Shown here: one piece after another, positions 25,729 to 35,065 of the stretch
Position numbering within the stretch: position 1 is the first letter of the stretch
How the letters are laid out: each line of letters opens with the position of its first letter
Source: Rubripirellula tenax
GTDB lineage: Bacteria; Planctomycetota; Planctomycetia; Pirellulales; Pirellulaceae
Assembly: GCF_007860125.1 (NCBI RefSeq)
Contig: NZ_SJPW01000002.1
Location: forward strand, 907,768 to 971,767
Direction of reading: 5' to 3'
Length of the DNA stretch: 64,000 bases
Program-made: the position numbers and the translations under genes
The notes under the pieces: generated by a model
What the model was told of the DNA's origin: nothing
What the model saw: only the letters and a program-made list of their open reading frames with translations
Databases searched by the model: none

Positions 25729-27450
25729 ATGAGCACGGTAAGACGAACGAACGATCGCCGGCGACGGGTCCTGTATTCGAGTCACCAGGCGGACCAAACG
25801 ACTTCGACGGCAGCCAGCCGTCGCGAGTTCGAACGGCTGCGCGAAGCCCGACGCCCCACCGCCGCCTACGGCGTCCGGGTCCAACGTAGGCTGCGCGGAC
25901 GATGGTTCTCGTTGGTGCCCGTCAAACGGCGGACTTACACGATCTTGGCTTCGGCATTGTCGGCGGCAACGCTGCTGTTCTGTGTTGCCCACTATTTGAC
26001 GGAAGCTTGGCCGGCGCTTTTGTATCGTCCTGAAATCGCCAGACCCTTTCGGTTGGACGCTTCGGACAGTTTTGGACGTTGGTTCATGGTCACGCTCTTG
26101 GCCGCTTCGGCCGGCGTGGCGCTGATGACGTACCAACTTCGTCGCTACCGCCTTGACGACTATCTGGGACGCTATCGGCTTTGGCGGTTGGTTTTGATCG
26201 TATTGGTGCTTGCCTGCGTCAATGCGGGGGTTGGTTTGATCGACTGGACCGGATCGCTGCTCGACCTGGCATTCGGAAAACGAGTGGCGCTGACCGGCGG
26301 CGATTGGCTCCGAGTCGTGATCGGACTGAGTGGTGCCATTGTATTGCTGCGGATGGTTGCCGAGATGCACCGCTGCCGTTCGGCGTTGATTGCCATGATC
26401 GCCGTGTGCGGTGCGATGGCGTTTTCGCAAGCGGCCCAGTGGAACGTCGTCGATGATGGAACGATCCTTCGCTGGACCGCCGTCACGTCCGCCCCACTGG
26501 TCGGATCGACCGCATTGTTCATTGCAATGTCGGGTTACTTGCGGATGCTGTACCGCGAAGTCCGCGAGATCGACGACGGCATGTCCTTACGAGATCGACT
26601 GGAACAAATGCGTCTTCGCGTTTTCACCCGCGAACCGAACGAAAGCGAAACCGAGACAAGCGAATCGGCCGAAAACGAAAAAACGAAACGCAATCGAAAC
26701 ACCGAAGCAACTCCCTCGCGTGCCGAGCGACGGGAACTTGCCCAACAAGCGAAGGCCGAAGCAGTCGCCAAGCGAGCGGAAGCAACCAAGACCAAGGCCA
26801 AGGCTAAATCGAACTCGAACTCCGACTCGGAAGACGAAAACACCAACGGCGAATTGAAGCGAGGATGGTTCGGACGACTGCGTCACAAACCACCCGTTGC
26901 ACCGGAGTTCAGTTCGGCAGCAACGGAACCCGGTCCCGAACCGATTCGAGCAGACAATTCGGATGACGACGAAGCGAATGCGAAGCCGAAACGGCGCTGG
27001 TTCGGACTGCGTGCGGCGAAGTCCGACGACAACGCAACGGATGAAAACGTCGCCGACACGGAAGCGGCCGCCAACGAAGAATCGGAGACCGCCACGCCCA
27101 AGAAGCGACGTTTCGGTCTTGGCCTAGCCGCACGGCGAACCGAATCGATCACAACGGAAAGCGAATCCGAGCCGGAAACCGCTGCCGAAAATGACGGCGA
27201 TGTCGACGACGAAGCACCCGCGAAACGACGCTCCGGATTGGGTGGATGGTTCGGTCGCAAGAAAACAGATGCCACAGCCAACGAAGCTGATGGCGACACC
27301 GAAGACGCCAATGGCAAAGATGCCGCCGACGGCGATTCTGCGGATGATGGCGAGTACGTCGACCCCGATTCGATCGATTGGAATTCGCTCAGCAAAACCG
27401 AGAAACGTCGGTTGAAGAAACAAATTCGCCGGCAAGACCGCGCGGCTTAA
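25729..27450 (+). CDS. Membrane protein with a charged tail carrying four repeated basic-aromatic motifs
   Basis: This 573-residue protein has a basic N-terminus, then about six membrane segments between residues 68 and 280. The tail from about 290 to the end is extremely charged and low in complexity, rich in Glu, Asp, Lys, Ala and Thr. Within it, four short motifs built on K-R-x-[WFS]-x-G (KRGWFGR, KRRWFGL, KRRFGLG, KRRSGLGGWFG) recur at about residues 376, 420, 457 and 498, each set in an acidic linker. The protein ends with a basic helix (KTEKRRLKKQIRRQ). I recognise no family. The alternating acidic/basic layout suggests a cytoplasmic scaffold or binding tail; this is inference. Confidence 0.7.
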   Translation: MSTVRRTNDRRRRVLYSSHQADQTTSTAASRREFERLREARRPTAAYGVRVQRRLRGRWFSLVPVKRRTYTILASALSAATLLFCVAHYLTEAWPALLYRPEIARPFRLDASDSFGRWFMVTLLAASAGVALMTYQLRRYRLDDYLGRYRLWRLVLIVLVLACVNAGVGLIDWTGSLLDLAFGKRVALTGGDWLRVVIGLSGAIVLLRMVAEMHRCRSALIAMIAVCGAMAFSQAAQWNVVDDGTILRWTAVTSAPLVGSTALFIAMSGYLRMLYREVREIDDGMSLRDRLEQMRLRVFTREPNESETETSESAENEKTKRNRNTEATPSRAERRELAQQAKAEAVAKRAEATKTKAKAKSNSNSDSEDENTNGELKRGWFGRLRHKPPVAPEFSSAATEPGPEPIRADNSDDDEANAKPKRRWFGLRAAKSDDNATDENVADTEAAANEESETATPKKRRFGLGLAARRTESITTESESEPETAAENDGDVDDEAPAKRRSGLGGWFGRKKTDATANEADGDTEDANGKDAADGDSADDGEYVDPDSIDWNSLSKTEKRRLKKQIRRQDRAA

Positions 27451-27463
27451 ACCGCCGGTCGAC

Positions 27464-29599
27464 CTAGGCTTTCGGACGCGGGATTTTGCTGCCCGTCCGA
27501 ACGCCCTTGCGTCCTTTCTTTTGCCGACCACCTTTGCCGGTTCCGGCTGATGTCGCATGTTCGACTTCGCTGAGCGGTTTGCCGATGTTCTCTTTCAACT
27601 GCAAAGCACGGTCTCGTAGACTGGCCGCTCGTTCGAATTCCAGGGCTTCCGCCGCGGCTAACATCTCTTGCTCCAACGCCTCGACGTATTCCAACGTGAT
27701 GTAGACTCCGTCCGATTCTGCCTTGGCGGTTTCGGCGTTCTTTCGACGCTTGGCTGCATCGGCTTCGATGCCACGGCGAATCGACTTACGAACCGTTTCC
27801 GGCGTGATGCCGTGTTTTTCGTTGTACGCTTGCTGGACGGCGCGGCGACGCTCGGTCTCGTCCATCGCCATCTTCATCGAATCGGTGACCTTGTCCGCGT
27901 ACAGAATCACTTTCGAATTCGCGTTTCGAGCCGCCCGGCCGATCGTTTGAATCAGACTGGTCTCGCTGCGCAAGAACCCTTCTTTGTCGGCATCCAAAAT
28001 CGCGACCAGCGATACCTCCGGCAAGTCCAATCCCTCTCGCAACAAGTTCACACCCACCAAGCAATCGAACGCGCCGCCGCGAAGGTCCTGCAACAACTCG
28101 ACCCGCTCGAACGCGTCCAATTCGCTGTGTAGCCAACGGCACCGCACGTTCTGTTCCTGGAAGAACGTCGCCAAGTCTTCGGCCAATCGTTTGGTCAGGG
28201 CGGTCACCAGAACGCGTTCATCGACGGCCGCGCGCTTGCGAATTTCGTCGAGCAGGTGGTTGACCTGCCCCCGCGCCGAAACAACTTCCACGATCGGATC
28301 CAGAAGTCCGGTGGGGCGAATGATCTGCTCGACCACTTCGCCGCCGGTTCTTTCCAATTCATAGTTGGCTGGCGTTGCGCTAACGAAACAGATCTGTCCC
28401 GTGCGGGCTTCCCACTCGTCAAACTTCAGCGGCCGATTGTCCATCGCGCTGGGCAATCGAAAACCGTGCGAAACCAACGTTTCTTTTCGGCTGCGGTCAC
28501 CCGCGTACATCGCACGGACCTGCGACACCGTGACGTGCGATTCATCGACGAAGGTAATAAAGTCTTCGGGAAAAAAGTCGTACAACGTGTCGGGCGACGA
28601 ACCGGGTGGCTTACCCGACAACGGGCGGCTGTAATTCTCGATACCCGGACAATGTCCGACTTCGGCCATCATTTCCAAATCAAATCGAGTCCGCGCCGAC
28701 AAACGTTGCGCCTCGAGCAACTTGCCCTGCGTCTGGAACAATTCCAACTGTTGGGCCAATTCCTCTTTGATGACACGAATCGCTGCTTGGATGCGGTTTT
28801 CGGGCATCACGAAGTGACGGGCCGGATAGATGTAAAGCTGATCCACCGTCTTGATCGTTTCGCCGGACACCGGTTTGATCAACGAGATCTGTTCGATCTC
28901 GTCGCCCCACATTTCGATCCGGTAAGCAAACTCTTCATAGCTGGGCCACAGTTCGATCGAGTCACCGCGTACGCGAAACTTGCCGCGTTCAAAGTTGATG
29001 TCGTTGCGGTCGTAAAGGATGTCGACAAACTTCAGCAGCAGGTGATCACGGCGCGTCTTCTCGCCCCGTTGAAGCGAAACGATTTGAGCCTTGTATTCTT
29101 TGGGCGAACCTAAACCGTAAATACTGCTGACCGACGCAATGATCACGACGTCGCGGCGAGATACGAGCGAGCTGGTCGTGGCCAATCGCAACCGATCGAT
29201 TTCCTCATTGATCGATGAATCTTTCTCGATGTAAACGTCGCGCTGTGGAATGTAGGCTTCGGGTTGATAGTAGTCGTAGTAACTGACGAAATAATGAACC
29301 GCGTTGGCAGGAAAAAACTCTTTGAACTCACCGTACAGTTGGGCGGCCAGGGTCTTGTTATGGCTGAGCACTAGCGCGGGGCGGCCGACGTTGGCGATCA
29401 CGTTGGCCATCGTGAACGTCTTGCCGGTACCGGTCGCCCCCAACAGAACTTGTTCTTTCCGACCCGCCAAAAAATTGCGGGTCAGTTGCTCGATGGCCTT
29501 GGGTTGATCGCCACCGGGCTGGAACGGTTGGTGCAAGTCGAAGTTGGCCGGCGGCAGTGCTTCCGTATCGGTATCGATGTTCGTTTCGGTTTTTGGCAT
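27464..29599 (-). CDS. uvrB: Excinuclease ABC subunit UvrB
   Basis: This 711-residue protein is the damage-verifying helicase-like subunit of nucleotide excision repair. It has the Walker A motif GATGTGKT near 56, the beta-hairpin region YYDYYQPEAYIP near 108, DESH near 352, the helicase motif VNLLREGLDLPE near 520 and a C-terminal UVR motif near 645-680 that contacts UvrC. The basic C-terminal tail after about 685 is somewhat longer than usual. It is convergent with the upstream membrane-protein gene with only 13 bases between stops. Confidence 0.96.
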   Translation of the reverse strand: MPKTETNIDTDTEALPPANFDLHQPFQPGGDQPKAIEQLTRNFLAGRKEQVLLGATGTGKTFTMANVIANVGRPALVLSHNKTLAAQLYGEFKEFFPANAVHYFVSYYDYYQPEAYIPQRDVYIEKDSSINEEIDRLRLATTSSLVSRRDVVIIASVSSIYGLGSPKEYKAQIVSLQRGEKTRRDHLLLKFVDILYDRNDINFERGKFRVRGDSIELWPSYEEFAYRIEMWGDEIEQISLIKPVSGETIKTVDQLYIYPARHFVMPENRIQAAIRVIKEELAQQLELFQTQGKLLEAQRLSARTRFDLEMMAEVGHCPGIENYSRPLSGKPPGSSPDTLYDFFPEDFITFVDESHVTVSQVRAMYAGDRSRKETLVSHGFRLPSAMDNRPLKFDEWEARTGQICFVSATPANYELERTGGEVVEQIIRPTGLLDPIVEVVSARGQVNHLLDEIRKRAAVDERVLVTALTKRLAEDLATFFQEQNVRCRWLHSELDAFERVELLQDLRGGAFDCLVGVNLLREGLDLPEVSLVAILDADKEGFLRSETSLIQTIGRAARNANSKVILYADKVTDSMKMAMDETERRRAVQQAYNEKHGITPETVRKSIRRGIEADAAKRRKNAETAKAESDGVYITLEYVEALEQEMLAAAEALEFERAASLRDRALQLKENIGKPLSEVEHATSAGTGKGGRQKKGRKGVRTGSKIPRPKA

Positions 29600-29714
29600 C
29601 GTGACGGGCGATCCGGCGAACGGGAGGGGCAGAGTGGTGAACCCATCTTACCGCGCGATCCAAACTTACAAGACCGGCCGAATCGGACGTCCCGTCGGTG
29701 CGTCAATCGGTGCT

Positions 29715-30113
29715 TCAGTCGTCCGACGTGGCGATTCGGTCGTCCGGAGGCGACGATCGCACCACACAGATGGATCGCAAACTGTCCAACGTTTTGGGTC
29801 CGACACCGTGAACTCGGTCCAAATCCTCGATCGATGCGAAGTTGCCATTTTGGTCGCGATCCGCCACGATGCGATGTGCCAGCACCGGCCCCACGCCGGG
29901 AATCAACGACAACTCGTTCGTCCCGGCTTCGTTCAAATCGATCAACAAGGGTCTGGTCAACGGACTGCCTGGGCCCGTCGAAGAAGGGTCTCGCACCGAA
30001 CCGACCCACAGCATCAACATCATCACGAATACCAACAACACAACCAAACCTTGCACCGGCGGTTTGACAAACGGCGACTCGACGCGATCGGATTGCTCGG
30101 TCATGCTTCGCAT
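29715..30113 (-). CDS. ComEA-like helix-hairpin-helix protein
   Basis: This 132-residue protein has one membrane segment (about residues 22-42) and a C-terminal pair of helix-hairpin-helix motifs: IDLNEAGTNELSLIPGVGPVLA near 58 and LDRVHGVGPKTLDSLR near 95. The layout is that of ComEA, which binds DNA at the outer face of the inner membrane during uptake for transformation. Since only ComEA-like features are visible and no competence genes are near, a general DNA-binding role is equally possible. ATG 30104 is an alternative start. Confidence 0.8.
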   Translation of the reverse strand: MRSMTEQSDRVESPFVKPPVQGLVVLLVFVMMLMLWVGSVRDPSSTGPGSPLTRPLLIDLNEAGTNELSLIPGVGPVLAHRIVADRDQNGNFASIEDLDRVHGVGPKTLDSLRSICVVRSSPPDDRIATSDD

Positions 30114-30221
30114 ACTTCCTTGAATCTCTGTGCCCCAACGATTGTTGGCAGGTCCGTTTCATGGACACCAACTTCGATCCTTAACATACTAACGAATCCG
30201 TAACGTCAAGCGACCATTCAC

Positions 30222-31151
30222 ATGAAAGATTACTCACCCGTCGTCCCCGACGAAACGATGGAATCCGATGTCCGATCACTCGTGCGTTTGTCGATCGCCG
30301 AAGACTTGCGCGATGCTGTCGATTGGACCACCGTTTGTTTGATCGATCCCGATCGTCGCGGAGGCTGCCAAATTGTGCCGCGAAAAGCCGGTATTTGCGC
30401 CGGTCTCGCCACGCTCGGCTGGATCGTTGACGAATTTGATGCGGACCTCTCCTACGAAACGCACCTCGAAGACGGACAACCTTTGGTGCCACTTCAAACG
30501 ATCGCTAGCATTGAAGGAAACGTTCGCGATTTGCTGACTGCCGAACGAACGATCTTGAACGTGCTGTCACGACTGTGTGGCATTGCGACGATGACGAAAC
30601 GCTATGTCGAAGCGATCGCGGACACGAAGTCTCGTTTGTATGATACGCGCAAGACGACACCGGGATGGCGGTTGATCGAAAAGTATGCCGTCCGTTGTGG
30701 TGGCGGGCACAGTCACCGCAGCGGTTTGCATGACGGGTTCCTGATCAAGGACAATCACTTGGCCTTGGCCGGTGATGCGAGTGGTCCAATGCTGGCCAGC
30801 GAGGCGGCCAAAAAAGCGATTGCGTGGCGTGGCGGTCACGTCGAACGCATGCATGCGCCATCGATCGTCGAGATCGAAGTCGACTCGCTGGATCAATTTC
30901 GCGATGTGCTGCCGATTGGCGTAGACATCATTCTGTTGGACAACTTCTCGCTCGATCAGTTGGCCGAGGCAGTCGCGATTCGCGATGCCGCCAAGTCGCC
31001 GGTGGAACTGGAAGCATCGGGTAACGTCAAAATCGACACGATCGCTGCAATCGCCGCCACAGGCGTAGACCGAATCAGCAGCGGAGCGCTTACCCACCAA
31101 GCGACATCCCTGGACCTGGGTTTCGATTGGTTTGACGCAAACGCAAGCTAG
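30222..31151 (+). CDS. nadC: Nicotinate-nucleotide pyrophosphorylase (carboxylating)
   Basis: This 309-residue enzyme joins quinolinate and phosphoribosyl pyrophosphate to give nicotinate mononucleotide in NAD synthesis. Signatures are ERTILNVLSRLCGIAT near 108, TRKTTPGWR near 143, HRSGLHDGFLIKDNH near 166 and ELEASGNV near 265, which carry the Arg, Lys and acidic substrate-binding residues. The length is typical. Two starts are possible, ATG 30222 or ATG 30258; the former has a longer non-conserved leader. Confidence 0.94.
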   Translation: MKDYSPVVPDETMESDVRSLVRLSIAEDLRDAVDWTTVCLIDPDRRGGCQIVPRKAGICAGLATLGWIVDEFDADLSYETHLEDGQPLVPLQTIASIEGNVRDLLTAERTILNVLSRLCGIATMTKRYVEAIADTKSRLYDTRKTTPGWRLIEKYAVRCGGGHSHRSGLHDGFLIKDNHLALAGDASGPMLASEAAKKAIAWRGGHVERMHAPSIVEIEVDSLDQFRDVLPIGVDIILLDNFSLDQLAEAVAIRDAAKSPVELEASGNVKIDTIAAIAATGVDRISSGALTHQATSLDLGFDWFDANAS

Positions 31152-31246
31152 GGTTCGGGCAGAAGCAGTGTCGTTTCGTCCATGAGTCATGGTTGAACGA
31201 AGACTGCGTTGAATCCTTACGCCATCGCCCAAGCTGACGTTTCGCA

Positions 31247-32647
31247 ATGCAAATCCGTACGCCAATTGCCACCCAACGCCGTTGGTGGGACGTGCTTCAA
31301 CCCACATTGGATGCGGCTGCCGTCATGGCATCGCTAACGGTCGTCAAGTGGTGTGATGGCGGATCGGTCGACGAACTTGCGATGGCGATGGGCTTGGTCG
31401 CCGTGGTGGCATTTTTGCTGATTTCGCAACTGACGGGATTCCATCGCCGCTCCGATGTTGGCACGCCGGATCGCGAGATGACTCGGTTGGTGGCCACTTG
31501 GACCCTGACCGTGATGGCGTTGGCTTTACTGGGCTTCGCGACTCGCTGCGGCCAACATTTCGATCGTTCGGTGATCTTTGCATGGATTGTGATGGCCCCT
31601 GCCATGATCGGATTGGGGCGGATGTGTCAACGCATCGTCCAACATGGGATGCATCGCCGCGGAGTTGGCGTTCGTCGTGTTGCCATCGCCGGACTGAATG
31701 ATTTGGGGCGTCAAACGCATCGCAATATAGAAAGCGATCCGTCGCTGGGCCTTCAAATGGTCGGCTTCTTTGACGACCGCATCGAGACTCGCGACGACGA
31801 TCCATGCGAAGCAACCTTGACGGGCTCGCTGTCCGACTTGGTCGCGCGAGCGCGCAGTGGCGAAATCGACACGATCATGATCACGCTTCCGATGCGCGCC
31901 GAGGATCGAATCCGCTACCTGCTAGATCAACTCAGCGATTCGACGGTATCGGTTTACATCGTTCCCGACTTCTTCGTATTCGAATTGCTGCATTCGCAAT
32001 GGACCAGCGTCGGCGGATTGCCCGCGGTCAGCGTGTTTGAGAATCCTTTGTTCGGCGTCGATGGCGTCGTCAAACGAGTCGCCGATATCGCGATCGCAAC
32101 CGCCGCATTGGTCACCGCGGCGCTGCCCATGGCCGCGATCGCGTTCGCAGTCAAGTTCACGTCACCGGGCCCCGTTTTCTTTCGCCAACGACGCTATGGT
32201 TTGGATGGAAAAGAGATTTTGGTCTGGAAATTCCGTTCGATGCGAACGTGCGACAACGGCCCCGTGGTCAAACAAGCGACCAAGGACGATCCCCGCATCA
32301 CGCGTGTCGGTGGCGTGCTGCGACGAACCAGCTTGGATGAATTGCCGCAATTGTTCAATGTCCTCGAAGGCACGATGTCGCTGGTCGGCCCCCGTCCTCA
32401 TGCGGCCGCGCACAACGAACAATATCGCAGCCTGATCCGCGGTTACATGCTGCGACACAAAGTCAAACCGGGCATCACCGGACTGGCACAAGTCAACGGA
32501 TGCCGCGGCGAGACCGAGACGCTAGACAAGATGGAAGCGCGCGTCGAATGGGACCACCGTTACATTCGAAGCTGGTCGCTGTGGCTAGACATTAAAATCT
32601 TGATTCAAACCGTCGGCGTCGTGCTCAAAAAGGACGCGGCGTACTGA
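31247..32647 (+). CDS. Undecaprenyl-phosphate sugar phosphotransferase (WbaP/WcaJ type)
   Basis: This 466-residue protein has the full polyisoprenyl-phosphate hexose transferase layout. Four membrane helices span about residues 20-125. A Rossmann-like CoA-binding domain follows ([14 protein letters not shown] near 143), then a fifth membrane segment near 283. The catalytic domain contains VWKFRSMRT near 326, [14 protein letters not shown] near 363 and LVGPRPHA near 380. It starts polysaccharide assembly by putting a sugar-1-phosphate on undecaprenyl phosphate. It is the second such enzyme in the window but has no glycosyltransferases beside it. Its 3' end overlaps the convergent oxidoreductase gene by 23 bases. 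Confidence 0.92.
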   Translation: MQIRTPIATQRRWWDVLQPTLDAAAVMASLTVVKWCDGGSVDELAMAMGLVAVVAFLLISQLTGFHRRSDVGTPDREMTRLVATWTLTVMALALLGFATRCGQHFDRSVIFAWIVMAPAMIGLGRMCQRIVQHGMHRRGVGVRRVAIAGLNDLGRQTHRNIESDPSLGLQMVGFFDDRIETRDDDPCEATLTGSLSDLVARARSGEIDTIMITLPMRAEDRIRYLLDQLSDSTVSVYIVPDFFVFELLHSQWTSVGGLPAVSVFENPLFGVDGVVKRVADIAIATAALVTAALPMAAIAFAVKFTSPGPVFFRQRRYGLDGKEILVWKFRSMRTCDNGPVVKQATKDDPRITRVGGVLRRTSLDELPQLFNVLEGTMSLVGPRPHAAAHNEQYRSLIRGYMLRHKVKPGITGLAQVNGCRGETETLDKMEARVEWDHRYIRSWSLWLDIKILIQTVGVVLKKDAAY

Positions 32648-33617
32648 CTTTCGCGCCGCCGGCATCGATTGATTGTTGCAGCGAATCCAAAATCGTCTGC
32701 GTGTCGATGGCCTGGCGTTGATAACGAGCCAGTGATTTGTCGCCGACAAGTTTTGTGATCATGTTTCGTTCTTGATGACCTTCGAACGTCTCGGATTGGA
32801 CGGTTCCCGCGGCATCGTGAATCCAGCATCTGGCGGGACGATCGGGCCAAGGCCGCGTGAAGTCGTCACAGATCAGCGACGATTCGCTGCCGGCGATCTC
32901 GAACCATTTGCGAGTCGCCGTGTCGTAACCACAACTAAGCGTTGCGGTGACGTCATCTCCGAAGCCCATTATCGCTGTCAATCGCTGTGACACCCCGTCA
33001 ATCATGACGGCATCCGCCGATACCCAAAGCGGCAACTTGCCGGTTGCAAACCGAACCAGTCCGCCGGCGTACCAACCCAAGTCCAAGATGCATCCGCCAC
33101 CCAAAGTTGCATCCAAACGGTGGTCGTCGGATTGGAACGGTTGAAAGAAGGAAACCGATGCGCTGATGTGACCCAACTTCCCGAATCGTTGATCATCCAA
33201 CCAGCCCACAAAGGCGTCCGTGCGATCGTGGTGCAACCATCCTGTCGCATCGAGCCAACGGACGCCGGCATCGCGACACGCGTCATCCACCGCGATCGTC
33301 TCGGCGACCGAGACTGTCAACGGCTTCTCGCACAAGACGTGCTTCCCAGCTTGCGCCGCGGCGATTGCCCACTCGGCGTGCATCGACGGCGGCAACGAAA
33401 TGTAGACCGCGTCGACATCATCTCGCTTCAGCAATCCCGCGTAACCTTCGACGCCCGCGCCGATACCGTACTGATCGCCATACCACCGCGCTCGTTCGCC
33501 CGAACGACTTGCGATCGCCGTGACTTCGACGCCCTCGGTCGACTGCAAGTCAGCAACCAAACGGCGAGTGATCCGTCCGGTGCCGATGACGCCGAAACGA
33601 GTGATGGAACCAGACAT
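32625..33617 (-). CDS. Gfo/Idh/MocA family oxidoreductase
   Basis: This 330-residue NAD(P)-dependent oxidoreductase has an N-terminal Rossmann domain (FGVIGTGRITRRLV near residue 8) with the family signature CEKPLTVS near 95, in which the Lys is the catalytic residue. The remainder is the alpha/beta C-terminal domain. The family oxidises or epimerises sugars and related compounds; substrates vary and cannot be told here. Its location beside a sugar phosphotransferase hints at nucleotide-sugar metabolism, though the genes converge and are not an operon. Confidence 0.88.
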   Translation of the reverse strand: MSGSITRFGVIGTGRITRRLVADLQSTEGVEVTAIASRSGERARWYGDQYGIGAGVEGYAGLLKRDDVDAVYISLPPSMHAEWAIAAAQAGKHVLCEKPLTVSVAETIAVDDACRDAGVRWLDATGWLHHDRTDAFVGWLDDQRFGKLGHISASVSFFQPFQSDDHRLDATLGGGCILDLGWYAGGLVRFATGKLPLWVSADAVMIDGVSQRLTAIMGFGDDVTATLSCGYDTATRKWFEIAGSESSLICDDFTRPWPDRPARCWIHDAAGTVQSETFEGHQERNMITKLVGDKSLARYQRQAIDTQTILDSLQQSIDAGGAKVSTPRPF

Positions 33618-34226
33618 GAATTTTGGAAGGCTGATGAAGGACGCCGGATGATATCAATTGAATTCGCGGCCGAATTCTCCCCACCGCCTAGCAGTGGTGG
33701 TCACTCGTCCCGCCAACCATGGCGGGTACGGCCACACGCATGCGAACGTCCGAAGTGTAACGAATCTGAGTTTTTTGATGTGATACGCAAACCACCACGA
33801 TCGCTATCCAACAAACGAAGCAGGTTCCGAGACGACGTCAAGCGAATCATGGCGAACGTCAGGGCGACTCACTTTTTCGAAATGTGCAAAGCCCAAAAAC
33901 ACAACCGACAGTGGCGATGCAGAGACACGCTTCTTCATAGAAATTGCCGTCCCCGGGTTCAAACGCACCTCGTTGTAACTGGAAAATGTTTTGCCAGACC
34001 GAGACGCCATCTGCTCTAGGTGGAATCGGTTTTCCAAGATACATTGCTCGGCTCAGTGGCAAACCGCCTGGATGGATCCTTTCGTGCGTCTTACACGGCG
34101 TGCCTGACAAGATGTTGGGCAATTGCCCTGTTTACTTTCGTGGCAGCGTGCCGCGAAGTTAGCAGGCAAATTCACCTCAATGGACTGAGGCGTTCGTTTG
34201 ATGGACGGCTCGGTAAGGAAACCAAC
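33618..34226. promoter_or_regulatory. 609-base region upstream of the CsrA fusion gene; no coding gene seen
   Basis: I find no believable gene on either strand. The short ORFs here have atypical codon use and overlap each other. It contains a perfect 12-bp palindrome at 34117-34128 (GGGCAATTGCCC), 99 bases before the csrA-domain start, which could be an operator. A long leader is compatible with RNA-level control, which would suit a CsrA-family gene, but no structured RNA family is recognised. Confidence 0.4.
34215..34219 (+). promoter_or_regulatory. Ribosome binding site with a GGA core before the CsrA fusion gene
   Basis: AAGGA lies 7 bases before ATG 34227 and decides this start over the earlier in-frame one. 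CsrA proteins bind GGA motifs, often over ribosome binding sites, so this GGA may also be an autoregulatory site. That second role is inferred only. Confidence 0.55.
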
Positions 34227-34988
34227 ATGCTGGTACTTTCTCGCAAAGCCGACCAAAGCGTCCACTTCCCCAACCTTGGAATCAAGGTTGAAATTCTTAG
34301 CGTCAATGGGAAGACCGTGAAAGTCGGTGTGGACGCCCCCCGAGAGGTCGCAATTCTTCGCGGCGAAATCGATCGCGTCGAAGCGGAACAGGCGTCGACA
34401 AACACCTCTTCGCAAAATCCTGAAGAGCGCCATGAACTTCGCAACCAAATTCATACAGCCAAGCTTGCCCTGCACATGCTGCAGCGACAACTCGATGCGG
34501 GCGACACGGACAAAGCGGAAAAGACGCTTACGCGTGCGTTGGGGGCGTTGAGCAATTTGGATCAGATGGCGACTGTTCCCGTTGGCGTTCGCAAGGAACT
34601 TGGAAAGGATTCCCCGTGCCGTGCATTGGTTGTCGAAGACAACATAAACGAGCGTCAGTTGATGAAGGGCTTCTTAGAAATGTGCGGCTACCAAGTCGAC
34701 GCGGTTGGCAACGGCCACGCGGCGCTGGGTTACTTGGCGGAAAATTCGCATCCCGACATCGTACTTTTGGACGTCAACATGCCCGGCTTGGACGGCCCCA
34801 GCACCGTGTCCGCGATTCGCAGCAACCCGGCCTACAACGGGATCAAGTTGTACATGGTCAGTGGCGAAGATCAGGATGGCGTTAACGTGACGGTCGGCGA
34901 GCATGGCATTCAACAATGGTTCAGCAAACCACTGGACCCCAGCTTATTCGCAAGCGATCTTGCCAAGTCGGTCGCCGTCAGCGCCTGA
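34227..34988 (+). CDS. CsrA - DHp-like hairpin - receiver fusion protein
   Basis: This 253-residue protein joins three parts. Residues 1-57 are a CsrA/RsmA RNA-binding domain: the MLVLSRK start, then AILRGEI near 42-48, where Leu4, Arg6 and Arg45 match RNA-contacting positions of known CsrA. Residues about 66-114 resemble a histidine-kinase dimerisation/phosphotransfer hairpin, with HELRN at 69-73. Residues about 131-250 are a complete receiver domain: Glu137/Asp138, phospho-acceptor Asp182, Ser212 and Lys234. CsrA normally works as a free small dimer controlling mRNA translation, so here RNA binding could be set by phosphorylation. It opens a signalling cluster. Domain ends are solid; the DHp call and the regulatory logic are inference. 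Confidence 0.88.
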   Translation: MLVLSRKADQSVHFPNLGIKVEILSVNGKTVKVGVDAPREVAILRGEIDRVEAEQASTNTSSQNPEERHELRNQIHTAKLALHMLQRQLDAGDTDKAEKTLTRALGALSNLDQMATVPVGVRKELGKDSPCRALVVEDNINERQLMKGFLEMCGYQVDAVGNGHAALGYLAENSHPDIVLLDVNMPGLDGPSTVSAIRSNPAYNGIKLYMVSGEDQDGVNVTVGEHGIQQWFSKPLDPSLFASDLAKSVAVSA

Positions 34989-35065
34989 TTTCGCTTCACT
35001 GCCTGACTTCGCTTCGATTTGTCGGCGATGGTTGAAACGTACTCAAAACGAAATGGATTTCGATC

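Noticed and set aside
31180-31192. CCATGAGTCATGG palindrome upstream of the sugar phosphotransferase gene
   Set aside because: A 13-base palindrome is expected by chance in 64 kb and no second copy or spacing supports an operator.
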